Assembly (NCBI GenBank): GCA_016719405.1
Contig: JADJZE010000002.1
Coordinates: 62,001-126,000 of the forward strand
Length of the DNA stretch: 64,000 bases
Source: Candidatus Aalborgicola lynettensis
GTDB taxonomy: Bacteria > Pseudomonadota > Gammaproteobacteria > Burkholderiales > Burkholderiaceae_C
Direction: 5' to 3'
How positions within the stretch are numbered: the stretch's first letter is position 1; the number at the start of each line of letters is the position of its first letter. Of this stretch, positions 25,671 to 33,092 are shown one piece after another. The notes below the pieces were generated by a model. It had not been told where the DNA came from and searched no databases. It saw nothing but the letters and a program-made list of their open reading frames with translations. The position numbers and the translations under genes were made by a program.

Positions 25671-26246
25671 TCAGGCGAATAACCTGAACCGGGCTGCCAG
25701 GTGCTGCAGCCCCTTGAGGGGAGCGGACGGTTCGATGGTGCTTGCCGCATCCGATTCGGCTTTCAGGCGTGCTGTTTCGTCCGCAAATTCGCGCATGGTG
25801 CTCACTGCCATGGTCACAAAATCGGTCGCCTTCACCCGCGTCCCGCTGCCAAGCGGGGTTTGGGGTTTAGCGACCACCAGCACACCATCCTTGTCCACCG
25901 TCATACGGGTCATAACCCCCGCATGGCGTTCCAGCGCCTGCTGGTGGTCTTGCGCCTTTTGCGCTTCATCCGCCGCATCCGCCGCGCCGGGGGGCGCTTT
26001 GCGCGTATCCGCGTAGACGGGTGCGTCGGCACCCGCATCGGCTACCCCTTCGGCGGCTTTACTTTGAATTTTCAGCACCACGCTGGGCGGCTGGTGCGCA
26101 GTACGGTCCACCAGCGTGGGCAGATTGGGCCGCACCACCGCCGAAGACTTGGCATGGGCTCCTGCAGCAGACGCAGGCTCCTTGCCCGGGGGCGCCGGAT
26201 TGCTGTCGGGGGGAAAGTGAAGGTGGTTTAAGCGGTCGATCTGCAT
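25671..26246 (-). CDS. Hypothetical protein
   Basis: A 191-residue soluble protein with no family I recognise. The first 60 residues are Pro/Ala/Ser-rich, residues 75-110 (PPGAADAADEAQKAQDHQQA) look helical, and residues 110-190 form a more ordered part with MTRMTVDKDGVLVVAKPQ and FVTMAVSTMREFADETARLK. There is no signal peptide or membrane helix. It is isolated between a convergent small ORF and the divergent GST gene. The length and the globular C-terminal half make it a plausible real gene. Confidence 0.6.
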   Translation of the reverse strand: MQIDRLNHLHFPPDSNPAPPGKEPASAAGAHAKSSAVVRPNLPTLVDRTAHQPPSVVLKIQSKAAEGVADAGADAPVYADTRKAPPGAADAADEAQKAQDHQQALERHAGVMTRMTVDKDGVLVVAKPQTPLGSGTRVKATDFVTMAVSTMREFADETARLKAESDAASTIEPSAPLKGLQHLAARFRLFA

Positions 26247-26442
26247 GGTGCGCCCCCAAAAATCGGGTGAATGCCCGAGTATGGTGATTGGCGCAACCCG
26301 CTATTCCAAAAATAAAGCCCCAATAGACCCGTATTTTGGGTGCACTGGGGAATTGCACAGAACAGCGCGCGCGGTAGCACCAACATAGAATGCCGACAAC
26401 ACCTAACAAGCATCTGCCGTGCGCAAACTGGAGATCAGCACC

Positions 26443-27063
26443 ATGCCCCAACTCAAACTCACCTATTTCGATATCCACGGTGGCCGCGCCGAACCCGCCC
26501 GGCTGGCCCTGCACATGGCCGGCATTGCGTTTGAAGACCACCGCATCACCTATGCCGAATTTGCCGAAGTGCGCAAATCCACCCCGTTTGGCCAGGTGCC
26601 GGTGCTGCACGTGGATGGCGTGCTGGTCACGCAGTGCGATGCCATCAACCGTTTTGTTGGCAAACTCGCGGGCCTGTACCCTACCGACCCCTACCAGGCA
26701 CTGCTGTGTGACGAGGTGATGTACGTGGTGGAAGAGGCCGGCGCCAAGCTCGGCCCCACGTACCGCATGACGGGGGATGAGCAAAAAGCGGCACGCCTAG
26801 CGCTGGTCAACGGCTCCATGCCGGTGTACCTGCGCTGGCTGCAAAGCCAGTTGCAGGCCCACGGTGGCGAATACTTCGCCGACGGCCGCCTGACCATGGC
26901 CGACCTGAAAGTCTTTGTGGATGTGCGCGGACTCAACGCCGGCCGGCTGGACCATGTACCTGCCGACTTGGTGCAACAGGTGGCCCCGCTGCTCAACGCC
27001 CACCAGCAGCGCGTCGCACAAACGCCCGCCATAGCGCGCTATTACACCCAAGTCGGCGCATGA
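26443..27063 (+). CDS. Glutathione S-transferase family protein (sigma/prostaglandin-synthase-like)
   Basis: A 206-residue GST. The N-terminal thioredoxin fold starts KLTYFDIHGGRAEPARLAL with the catalytic-type Tyr and the basic G-site residues of sigma-class enzymes. FGQVPVLHVDG holds the cis-proline, and QCDAINRFVG the SNAIL/TRAIL-like Ser/Asp region. The C-terminal helical domain contains GRLTMADLKVFVDVRGL. A GGAG site 9 bp before ATG 26443 favours this start over a GTG at 26419. It conjugates glutathione to electrophiles; the substrate is unknown. Confidence 0.9.
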   Translation: MPQLKLTYFDIHGGRAEPARLALHMAGIAFEDHRITYAEFAEVRKSTPFGQVPVLHVDGVLVTQCDAINRFVGKLAGLYPTDPYQALLCDEVMYVVEEAGAKLGPTYRMTGDEQKAARLALVNGSMPVYLRWLQSQLQAHGGEYFADGRLTMADLKVFVDVRGLNAGRLDHVPADLVQQVAPLLNAHQQRVAQTPAIARYYTQVGA

Positions 27064-27213
27064 CGTGCATGCATGAGATACCAGCGCCCCGTAACATGAA
27101 GGCCATGCCAGCTTGAGGCGCTGCACGGGAGTGCAGGCCTTGCACCCGCACCCAAATGGCGCGATGATTGCGCCGCGCAGCGCACTGGCTGCGCTCCCCG
27201 TGCAGGAGCCCCC

Positions 27214-27597
27214 ATGATTGCGACCCTTGACACCAATCTGCGCCGTTTTTCCCGCGTCCCGTTTCACGCAACGGCGCAGTTACTGGTGCAGGGTCGCATC
27301 ATTGCGGTCAGCCTGCTCGACATTGCGCTCAAAGGCGCCCTGCTCTGCACTGCGGCACCGGAAGGTTTGCGCTTGCAAGAGCAATGCCGTCTGGCGCTGA
27401 GCCTGACCGATGATGGCGACGCCATCACCATGGACGGCAGCATTGCCCATCTCGATGGCACACAGGTGGGATTTCAGTGCCTTGAAATCGACATCTCCAA
27501 CATGACACGTCTGCGCCGCCTGCTGGAGCTCAACACCGGCGATGTGGATCTGGTAGACCGCGAGCTGGCCCAGCTGATCCATCGCCGCCCCCGGTAG
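27214..27597 (+). CDS. PilZ domain protein (c-di-GMP receptor candidate)
   Basis: A 127-residue single PilZ domain. The RxxxR-type motif lies at RRFSRVPF (residues 10-17) and the D/NxSxxG position reads DIALKGALL, with the second signature's Ser replaced by Ala. A GFQCLEIDISNMTRLRRLLE segment closes the barrel and helix. PilZ proteins bind cyclic di-GMP and act on motility, secretion or polysaccharide machinery. The changed second motif may weaken binding. It sits 56 bp before the M50 peptidase gene. Confidence 0.85.
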   Translation: MIATLDTNLRRFSRVPFHATAQLLVQGRIIAVSLLDIALKGALLCTAAPEGLRLQEQCRLALSLTDDGDAITMDGSIAHLDGTQVGFQCLEIDISNMTRLRRLLELNTGDVDLVDRELAQLIHRRPR

Positions 27598-27653
27598 TTA
27601 CCTGCCCGTCCCGGCGCCCCCATGCCACCCCGTGCGCCAGTCCACCACACGTT

Positions 27654-28346
27654 ATGCACCCGCGCACCCTGCTGATCCTGTCTGGCACGCTGGTTGCGGC
27701 TATTTGGCAGTTGCCCTACGGCAGACACATTCTCTACCCGTTCACGCTCCTGGCCACCTACGCCCACGAAATGGGACACGGCCTGAGCGCACTGCTGGTG
27801 GGCGCCGAGTTTGACCACTTGCTGCTGCACGCCGACGGCTCCGGCATGGCCGTGTGGCACGGCAACCCCGGGCCGGCGGCCAAGGCACTGGTGGCTGCGG
27901 GCGGGCTGCTGGGCCCTACCCTGGCCGGCATTTGCATCTTGCTGCTGTCACGTTCGCCGCGCTGGGCACGGTGGATCATGGCAGGCTTGGCAGTGCTGAT
28001 GGCCGCATCGGTCGTGCTGTGGTCGCGCAATGTGTTTGGCGCCACCTTTTTACTGGCCAGTGCGGCCACGCTGGCTTTGTGTGCCCGCCTTCTGCACAGC
28101 GTAGCAGCCGCGTTTGTGCTGCACCTGATGGCGGTGCTGTTGTGCCTGTCGTGGTTTACCGACCTGGACTACATGTTCTCCGCGTACGCCCTGGTCAATG
28201 GCGTGCGTGTGCCATCGGACAGCGCTGCCATGGCACAGGCACTGTGGCTGCCGTACTGGTTTTGGGGCGGCGCGGTGGCGGTTTTTTCGCTGGCCGTGGT
28301 GGTGCTGGGAATAGGCTGGGTGAGTCGCACACCCCGCAATGCATAA
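27654..28346 (+). CDS. M50-family membrane metallopeptidase (M50B-like)
   Basis: A 230-residue protein with about six to seven transmembrane helices. The zinc motif HEMGH is at residues 38-42 in the second helix (TYAHEMGHGLSALLVG), and GNPGPAAKALVAAGGLLGP provides the glycine-rich segment near the active site. This family differs from RseP/SpoIVFB in lacking a PDZ domain; substrates are unknown. It lies just upstream of the seven-gene PspA/AAA+/TerB locus on the same strand, separated by 147 bp, and could belong to the same stress response. That link is only positional. Confidence 0.87.
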   Translation: MHPRTLLILSGTLVAAIWQLPYGRHILYPFTLLATYAHEMGHGLSALLVGAEFDHLLLHADGSGMAVWHGNPGPAAKALVAAGGLLGPTLAGICILLLSRSPRWARWIMAGLAVLMAASVVLWSRNVFGATFLLASAATLALCARLLHSVAAAFVLHLMAVLLCLSWFTDLDYMFSAYALVNGVRVPSDSAAMAQALWLPYWFWGGAVAVFSLAVVVLGIGWVSRTPRNA

Positions 28347-28493
28347 AAGTTGCACAGAGATTGCCCACACCCACCTGTGCGGGCATGACGCACGCGTGGT
28401 AATTGGCATTAAACTTCCCCGGCAATTACGCGGTGCCACCCAGCCCGTCAACCGCACGGGCCACGCAAATAGCCTCACGATGGAGAACAGGCC

Positions 28494-29174
28494 ATGAAGG
28501 GAATGCTGGACTTTTTGGAAAAAGCCGGACTGGTCAAAAAAGACACGCCCGAAGAACCGGTTGCGACCGCTCCTGCACCCATCGACGCCGGTGCCGCCAG
28601 TAGCCCGGTCGAGCCGCCGCCAGTTGTGGAAGCACCAACACCCACGGCGGGCCCGGGCGTGCCACTGAATCTGGATGCCATTTACGCCAATGGCGGTGTG
28701 GCACCGTCCATGTACCCGGCCGAACGCCTGCTGCGCCTCCTCGACGGACTCAGCGCTATGGACGACGCCACACGCCTCATGGCGGTGCGCGCCATGGATG
28801 CGGCGGACGAGTCCTGGTCGATTGAAGACCCGCTGGCCGATGCGGCCGCCAAAACCCTGGCCCTGGCGGCCCATGCCCAGCAACTGCAAGCCAATGTGCA
28901 GGCGCTGCAAGGCCAAACCCAAACCCGGCTGGACGCGATTGCGGCCCGCCAGGAGCAGGTGGTGGGCGACATCCGCAAACAAATTACCGAACTGGAAGCA
29001 CTGGTGGCGCGTGAACTCAGCCGCGCTGCGGCCGACACGGCCACCCAGCAAGCCGAACTGAAAGCCGCGCAGGACCAGACTGCGCGCGAACTGGGCGAAA
29101 TTGCCCGCTTAAGCCAACGCCTGCAAAGCCTGTCAGGCCAGTTTGGCGCCCCCACCCCAGCCACAAAGGAATAG
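28494..29174 (+). CDS. Coiled-coil protein opening the PspA/AAA+/TerB locus
   Basis: A 226-residue cytoplasmic protein without a recognised family. After a short N-terminal helix (MKGMLDFLEKAGLVKKD) comes a Pro/Ala-rich linker (residues 20-60). Next is a folded part with YPAERLLRLLDGLSAM and DDATRLMAVRAMDAADESW, and from about residue 120 to 220 a long Ala/Gln-rich coiled coil. A GGAGAA ribosome-binding site precedes the ATG. It starts a tight plus-strand array: the next gene begins 4 bp after its stop. The coiled coil suggests a partner for the PspA-like protein encoded downstream. Confidence 0.75.
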   Translation: MKGMLDFLEKAGLVKKDTPEEPVATAPAPIDAGAASSPVEPPPVVEAPTPTAGPGVPLNLDAIYANGGVAPSMYPAERLLRLLDGLSAMDDATRLMAVRAMDAADESWSIEDPLADAAAKTLALAAHAQQLQANVQALQGQTQTRLDAIAARQEQVVGDIRKQITELEALVARELSRAAADTATQQAELKAAQDQTARELGEIARLSQRLQSLSGQFGAPTPATKE

Positions 29175-29178
29175 TTTC

Positions 29179-29694
29179 ATGGCCAGTTTGACCCCCCTGT
29201 CCAAAGGTTTGATCGCGCTGGCCGTGATCGGCGGCATGGCCTCCGCCGTGTGGCACTTGGGCCTTAAAGACAAGTTGGGCAGCCCCGCTGCACAGCAGGC
29301 GCAGCCCGACCCCTCCACGCCCGGCATCACGCCCGTCGATACGCCCGCTCCCACGCCTGCGGACACCCCACCCGCCCCCCCTGCAACGCCGGTAGCGGCC
29401 CCTGTGGGCGTTACGGCGGCACCCGCAGCGGTGGTGGACGCGGGTGCGGCGGCCAAGCTGTCGGTGGCCGCCAACGCCGAGGCGGGCCGCAAGCTGATGG
29501 AGGGTGGCAACTACGCACAGGCCCGCACGCACCTGCAAGCTGCCGTGCAAGGTGGCGACGGGCCTTCGGCCTGCCACCTGGGTGAGATGACGCTCAAAGG
29601 CCAAGGCGGCATTGCTGCCAGCCAGGAGCAGGCCGCCAAGTTATTCCAGTTGGCGCAGTCACGCGGTTCCATTTGTTTTGCCTCAACCCCATAA
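29179..29694 (+). CDS. Membrane-anchored Sel1/TPR-like repeat protein
   Basis: A 171-residue protein with one N-terminal transmembrane helix (residues about 7-26, LSKGLIALAVIGGMASAVW), which places the rest in the periplasm. A Pro/Thr/Ala-rich linker to about residue 85 would span the periplasm. The C-terminus (residues 95-165) reads AGRKLMEGGNYAQARTHLQA and GPSACHLGEMTLKGQGG, a Sel1/TPR-like helical repeat for protein contacts. The ATG at 29179 with an AAAGGA site is preferred over the earlier in-frame codon at 29143. Confidence 0.75.
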   Translation: MASLTPLSKGLIALAVIGGMASAVWHLGLKDKLGSPAAQQAQPDPSTPGITPVDTPAPTPADTPPAPPATPVAAPVGVTAAPAAVVDAGAAAKLSVAANAEAGRKLMEGGNYAQARTHLQAAVQGGDGPSACHLGEMTLKGQGGIAASQEQAAKLFQLAQSRGSICFASTP

Positions 29695-29738
29695 CCCGGT
29701 GTTTGGATGCACTGCGTTCTGATTCACAAGGACACCCC

Positions 29739-31325
29739 ATGAAAATTCGCACATTTGCCCGGCTGGCCACCTTGGGCTGCACGGCCTTACTCACCCACAC
29801 GGCACAGGCCCAGGGTTTTGTGTTTGGCACCGCTGCGCCCGAGAAAACCCAGGCGGCCCAACCCGCAGCCATACAGGCAGGGACCCGCACCGCCAAGGTC
29901 GAGACCGCACAGCGCCTGCTGACCCGCATGGGCCTGCTGCGCGAGGCACCCAGCGGCAAGCTGACCCCCGCCACGCTGGAGGCCATCCGCGCCTTCTCGG
30001 TACAAAACGGTCTGGTGCCCGCCACCCAGGTGACCGACGCCCTGCTCAACGCCATTCGCCGCGTCATCTGGCAAACGCAAAACTGGTCCAGCGGTAACTA
30101 CAAAGGCCGCGAAAAACTGGTCGATGCCGCCGGGCTGCGCGAAGCACAAATCCTGCTGGGCAAACTGGGTTTTAACGCTGGCCCGCTGGACGGCACCTTC
30201 GGCCCCCAAACCCAGGTTGCCACCGAGTCGTTTCAAGAGTCCCAGGGCGTGACGGCCGATGGCCTGATTACCGCCACCGTACTGATGAACCTGCGCCGCG
30301 CGGTGAATGGCGTGGGCGCCAGCGCCAAGAGCACCGTGCGCGTGCTCAACTGGCCCGACTACATCGACCCCGGTGTGCTGCAAGACTTTGAGCGCGAGCA
30401 CAGCATCCGCGTGGTCTACGATATTTTTTCCGGCAATGACGACCTGCAAACCAAGCTGCAGGCGGGTGGCACGCCCTACGACGTGGTATTTCCCACCGCC
30501 AACGCGGTGCCCGCCATGGCGGCCAAAGGCCTGTTGGGCAAACTGGACAAAACCAGCCTCAAAAACCTGGGCAACATCGACCCCCGTGTGGACGCCACCC
30601 TGCGCGCCTGGGACAAAGACGGCGCCTACAGCCTGCCCTATATGTGGTACACGGTGGGCATCGCCTGGAACCCCAAACTCACCGCCAAGGCCTACCCTGG
30701 CCACGCCATGGATTCACTGACCAATGTGTTCGACCCCGAGACGGCGCGGCGCTTCCAGTCCTGCGGCGTGGGCGTAGTGGACTCCGCCACCGATGTGGTG
30801 CCCCTGGCCGCCATGGCCGGTGGGCAAACCAAGTGGGACGGCAAAAACTCCACCCAGTCTGCGGCGCAGGTGCTCGATCGCCTGGGCGGCATCGTCAAGG
30901 TGATCCCTACCGACCAGTTTATTGACGCACTGGCTACAGGCAAGGTGTGTGTGGCGATCGGCTTCTCGGGCGACGCGGTACAGGCCCAGGCCAAAGCGCG
31001 TGGCAATGTGGAATACCGCGTGCCCGCCGACGGTGGCCTGCTGGCCATTGACGCCATGGCCGTGCCTGCCAACGCCAAAAACAAACGCGAAGCACACCTG
31101 TTTATCGACTACCTGCTGCGCCCGCAGGTGATTGCCAAAATCTCCAACACGGTGGGTTATGCCAACGCCAACCTCAAAGCGGGGGAGTTCATGAGCGAAA
31201 GCATCAAGTCCAACCCCGCTGTGGTGCCCAGCACCCAGGCCCTGAGCCGCTCGCTGCCGATTCCCATTTTGAGTGAGCAGGATCAGCAGGAGATAACGCG
31301 CATCTGGGCGCGGTTCGCCAAATGA
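29739..31325 (+). CDS. Secreted peptidoglycan-binding / PotF-type polyamine-binding fusion protein
   Basis: A 528-residue exported protein. The signal peptide is residues 1-24 (ending TAQA). Two PG_binding_1-type domains follow at about 50-108 (ETAQRLLTRMGLL, then LTPATLEAIRAF) and 123-190 (REAQILLGKLGFNAGPLDG, then FGPQTQVATESF). Residues from about 198 form a PotF/PotD-like polyamine-binding domain: RVLNWPDYIDPGVL, GTPYDVVFPTAN, LPYMWYTVGIAWNP, KVCVAIGFSGDAVQ, NKREAHLFIDYLLRP and VGYANAN. The binding-pocket Trp205, Tyr and Asp positions are kept, but the PotF Trp of the WAGD motif is Phe. No ABC permease or ATPase gene is nearby, so it is probably a sensor rather than a transport component. 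Confidence 0.85.
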   Translation: MKIRTFARLATLGCTALLTHTAQAQGFVFGTAAPEKTQAAQPAAIQAGTRTAKVETAQRLLTRMGLLREAPSGKLTPATLEAIRAFSVQNGLVPATQVTDALLNAIRRVIWQTQNWSSGNYKGREKLVDAAGLREAQILLGKLGFNAGPLDGTFGPQTQVATESFQESQGVTADGLITATVLMNLRRAVNGVGASAKSTVRVLNWPDYIDPGVLQDFEREHSIRVVYDIFSGNDDLQTKLQAGGTPYDVVFPTANAVPAMAAKGLLGKLDKTSLKNLGNIDPRVDATLRAWDKDGAYSLPYMWYTVGIAWNPKLTAKAYPGHAMDSLTNVFDPETARRFQSCGVGVVDSATDVVPLAAMAGGQTKWDGKNSTQSAAQVLDRLGGIVKVIPTDQFIDALATGKVCVAIGFSGDAVQAQAKARGNVEYRVPADGGLLAIDAMAVPANAKNKREAHLFIDYLLRPQVIAKISNTVGYANANLKAGEFMSESIKSNPAVVPSTQALSRSLPIPILSEQDQQEITRIWARFAK

Positions 31326-31374
31326 CAGGCCCATGGACACGTCCACAAACAGCCCCTGCGCATAGATTGGTCGC

Positions 31375-32277
31375 GTGAAACCCCAACCGTCTTACCTGGG
31401 TGCTTTTCTGCAGCACCCGCACAACCGCATGGCCATGCTGGCCACGGCGGTGGTGGCCATTTTTGCCTCCATCCCCATGGGCTGGGCGGGAATGGCCCTG
31501 GTTGGCGTCATCGGTGCGGGGTTTGAGGCGCTGGCGGCGCTGGCCATTCCCAGCCTGCCTTCGTTTCGCGCCGGGGTCGACCGTGCGCAGCGCCACCAGG
31601 CCAGAGACCAACGCCGCCTGCAACTGCTGGCCGAACTCAGCAACTACGGTGACACGGCGGCACTCAACACCTATCAGCACATGTTCAACCGGGTGCAGGC
31701 CCTGTACCAAACCGCGACCGACAACCGCACCACCCTGACCCGCGACGATATTGAAAAACTCGAAGACCTCACCGTGGACTACCTGGGCCTGTGCGCCGTC
31801 AACCTCTCGCTCAAACAGCGCAAAGACCACGCCAATGACGATGTAGCAGCCAAACGCATTACCGGCATCCAGACGCAGTTGCAAAACAAGGGGTTGCCGG
31901 AAGACGAGGAGCGCCAGTTGCGCACCGCCTTGGCCGAATACACCGAGGTCATGAACCGCTCGCGCCGCCTGGCCGTGCGCCGCAGTGCGCTAGAGGCCAC
32001 CCTGATTGCCATGCCCGACAAAATGGAAGAGGTGTACCAACTGGTCATCACCTCGCCCTACTCCAGCGACATGGGCAGCAAGCTCGAAGAGTCCCTGTCG
32101 CGCCTGCGCATGGCCGAAGAAGTGGCTGCTGAATTTGACATGCCATTGACGCTGGAACGGAGCAGCCCCACCACAAACCCGTTTGCCGCGCGTGCGCCCG
32201 CAAGCACTGCCCAACGGTCAGACCCTACGGCCGCACAGCGCGCCGCCAAAAGTGCCACGCAGTCGCTCAAGTCTTGA
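31375..32277 (+). CDS. Two-TM protein with cytoplasmic coiled coil, family unknown
   Basis: A 300-residue protein using a GTG start at 31375. Two adjacent hydrophobic helices lie at about residues 20-60 (MAMLATAVVAIFASIPMGW and GMALVGVIGAGFEALAAL). The remaining 240 residues are charged and helical (RHQARDQRRLQLLAEL, then EDLTVDYLGLCAVNLSLKQR, then RRSALEATLIAMPDKMEEV), with a disordered tail after residue 265. I do not recognise the family. Between a periplasmic sensor and a PspA-like gene it is the natural candidate for carrying a signal across the inner membrane. ATG 31429 would remove part of the first helix, so GTG is preferred although its ribosome-binding site is weak. Confidence 0.72.
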   Translation: MKPQPSYLGAFLQHPHNRMAMLATAVVAIFASIPMGWAGMALVGVIGAGFEALAALAIPSLPSFRAGVDRAQRHQARDQRRLQLLAELSNYGDTAALNTYQHMFNRVQALYQTATDNRTTLTRDDIEKLEDLTVDYLGLCAVNLSLKQRKDHANDDVAAKRITGIQTQLQNKGLPEDEERQLRTALAEYTEVMNRSRRLAVRRSALEATLIAMPDKMEEVYQLVITSPYSSDMGSKLEESLSRLRMAEEVAAEFDMPLTLERSSPTTNPFAARAPASTAQRSDPTAAQRAAKSATQSLKS

Positions 32278-32359
32278 AGTTTTACCCAGCCCCGTTCACT
32301 CTGTTTCCTCCTTTCCCTCATCCTCCCCCCTCGCCCTTTTTTTACCCGGAGAACTACCC

Positions 32360-33070
32360 ATGGCCAATAACGCAATCTTCGCCCGCCTGTCCAACCTGTG
32401 GACCGGCTTTATCTCTTTATGGGTCTCTGATGTGGAAAAAGCCCACCCCGAGATCGCTTACCAAAACGCCATCGCTTCGATGATCGAGAAATACGGCCAG
32501 CTCAAAGCGGCCACCGGCTCCATCATTGCGCGCCGCCAGGAAATCACCGCCCGGCTGGAGACCCACGAGCGCGAACTGGCAGCAGTCAGTTCCGACCTGG
32601 AAACCGCCCTGGCCACCAACCAGGACGACCTGGCCGTGGTGCTGATTCAAAAGAAGAACGCCCTGGACACCGCCATTACCGACCTGCGCGCCGAGGCCAC
32701 CCAGGCCACGGCCGATGCCGACGGTGCCAAAGACTCGCTGATGCAGGTGAAGACTGAAATTGACAAGCTCAAGGCCGAAAAAGACCGCATGCTGGCGCAA
32801 ATGCACAGTGCCCAGGCGCGGCTCAAGATTCAGGGCCAACTCGATGGTTTGTCGGTCGATGCCGAAGTGCAGGCCCTGGGTGCCGTGCGCGACCACATCA
32901 AGAGCCAGGTGGCGCAGGCCAGCCTGGGGGCCGAGCTGCACAACTCCGACCTGGATGTGCGCCTGAACAAGCTGCGCCAAAGCAGCGGCAGCGTCACCGC
33001 CAAGGCGCAGTTGGATGCCTTGAAGCAAGCCCGCGCCGCCGCCCAGGCCGCGCCCGCCAAAACCCTGTAA
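32360..33070 (+). CDS. PspA/IM30-like coiled-coil protein
   Basis: A 236-residue, almost entirely helical protein of the PspA/IM30 (bacterial ESCRT-III-like) type. The N-terminus FARLSNLWTGFISLWVSDVE forms the amphipathic helix region, followed by PEIAYQNAIASMIEKYGQLK, which is the PspA helix-1 pattern. The long hairpin coiled coil covers residues 55-185. PspA proteins bind stressed inner membranes and form rods. GGAGA lies 8 bp before the ATG. The neighbouring AAA+ ATPase gene starts 22 bp downstream; by analogy with ESCRT-III and Vps4 it could remodel the PspA-like polymer, which is an inference. Confidence 0.82.
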   Translation: MANNAIFARLSNLWTGFISLWVSDVEKAHPEIAYQNAIASMIEKYGQLKAATGSIIARRQEITARLETHERELAAVSSDLETALATNQDDLAVVLIQKKNALDTAITDLRAEATQATADADGAKDSLMQVKTEIDKLKAEKDRMLAQMHSAQARLKIQGQLDGLSVDAEVQALGAVRDHIKSQVAQASLGAELHNSDLDVRLNKLRQSSGSVTAKAQLDALKQARAAAQAAPAKTL

Positions 33071-33092
33071 ATACCGTACCGCCTGCCAAGCC

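Noticed and set aside
28403..28418. Sigma-54-like promoter (TTGGCA-N6-TT) before the PspA/AAA+ locus
   Set aside because: GG is present at the -24 position, but the -12 dinucleotide is CC instead of GC and three consensus bases differ. Tempting because enterobacterial psp is sigma-54 dependent, but not good enough.
29739..31325. Polyamine ABC transporter operon
   Set aside because: The binding-protein-like domain is there but no permease or ATPase of the Pot type is nearby. The AAA+ ATPase at 33093 is not an ABC protein.
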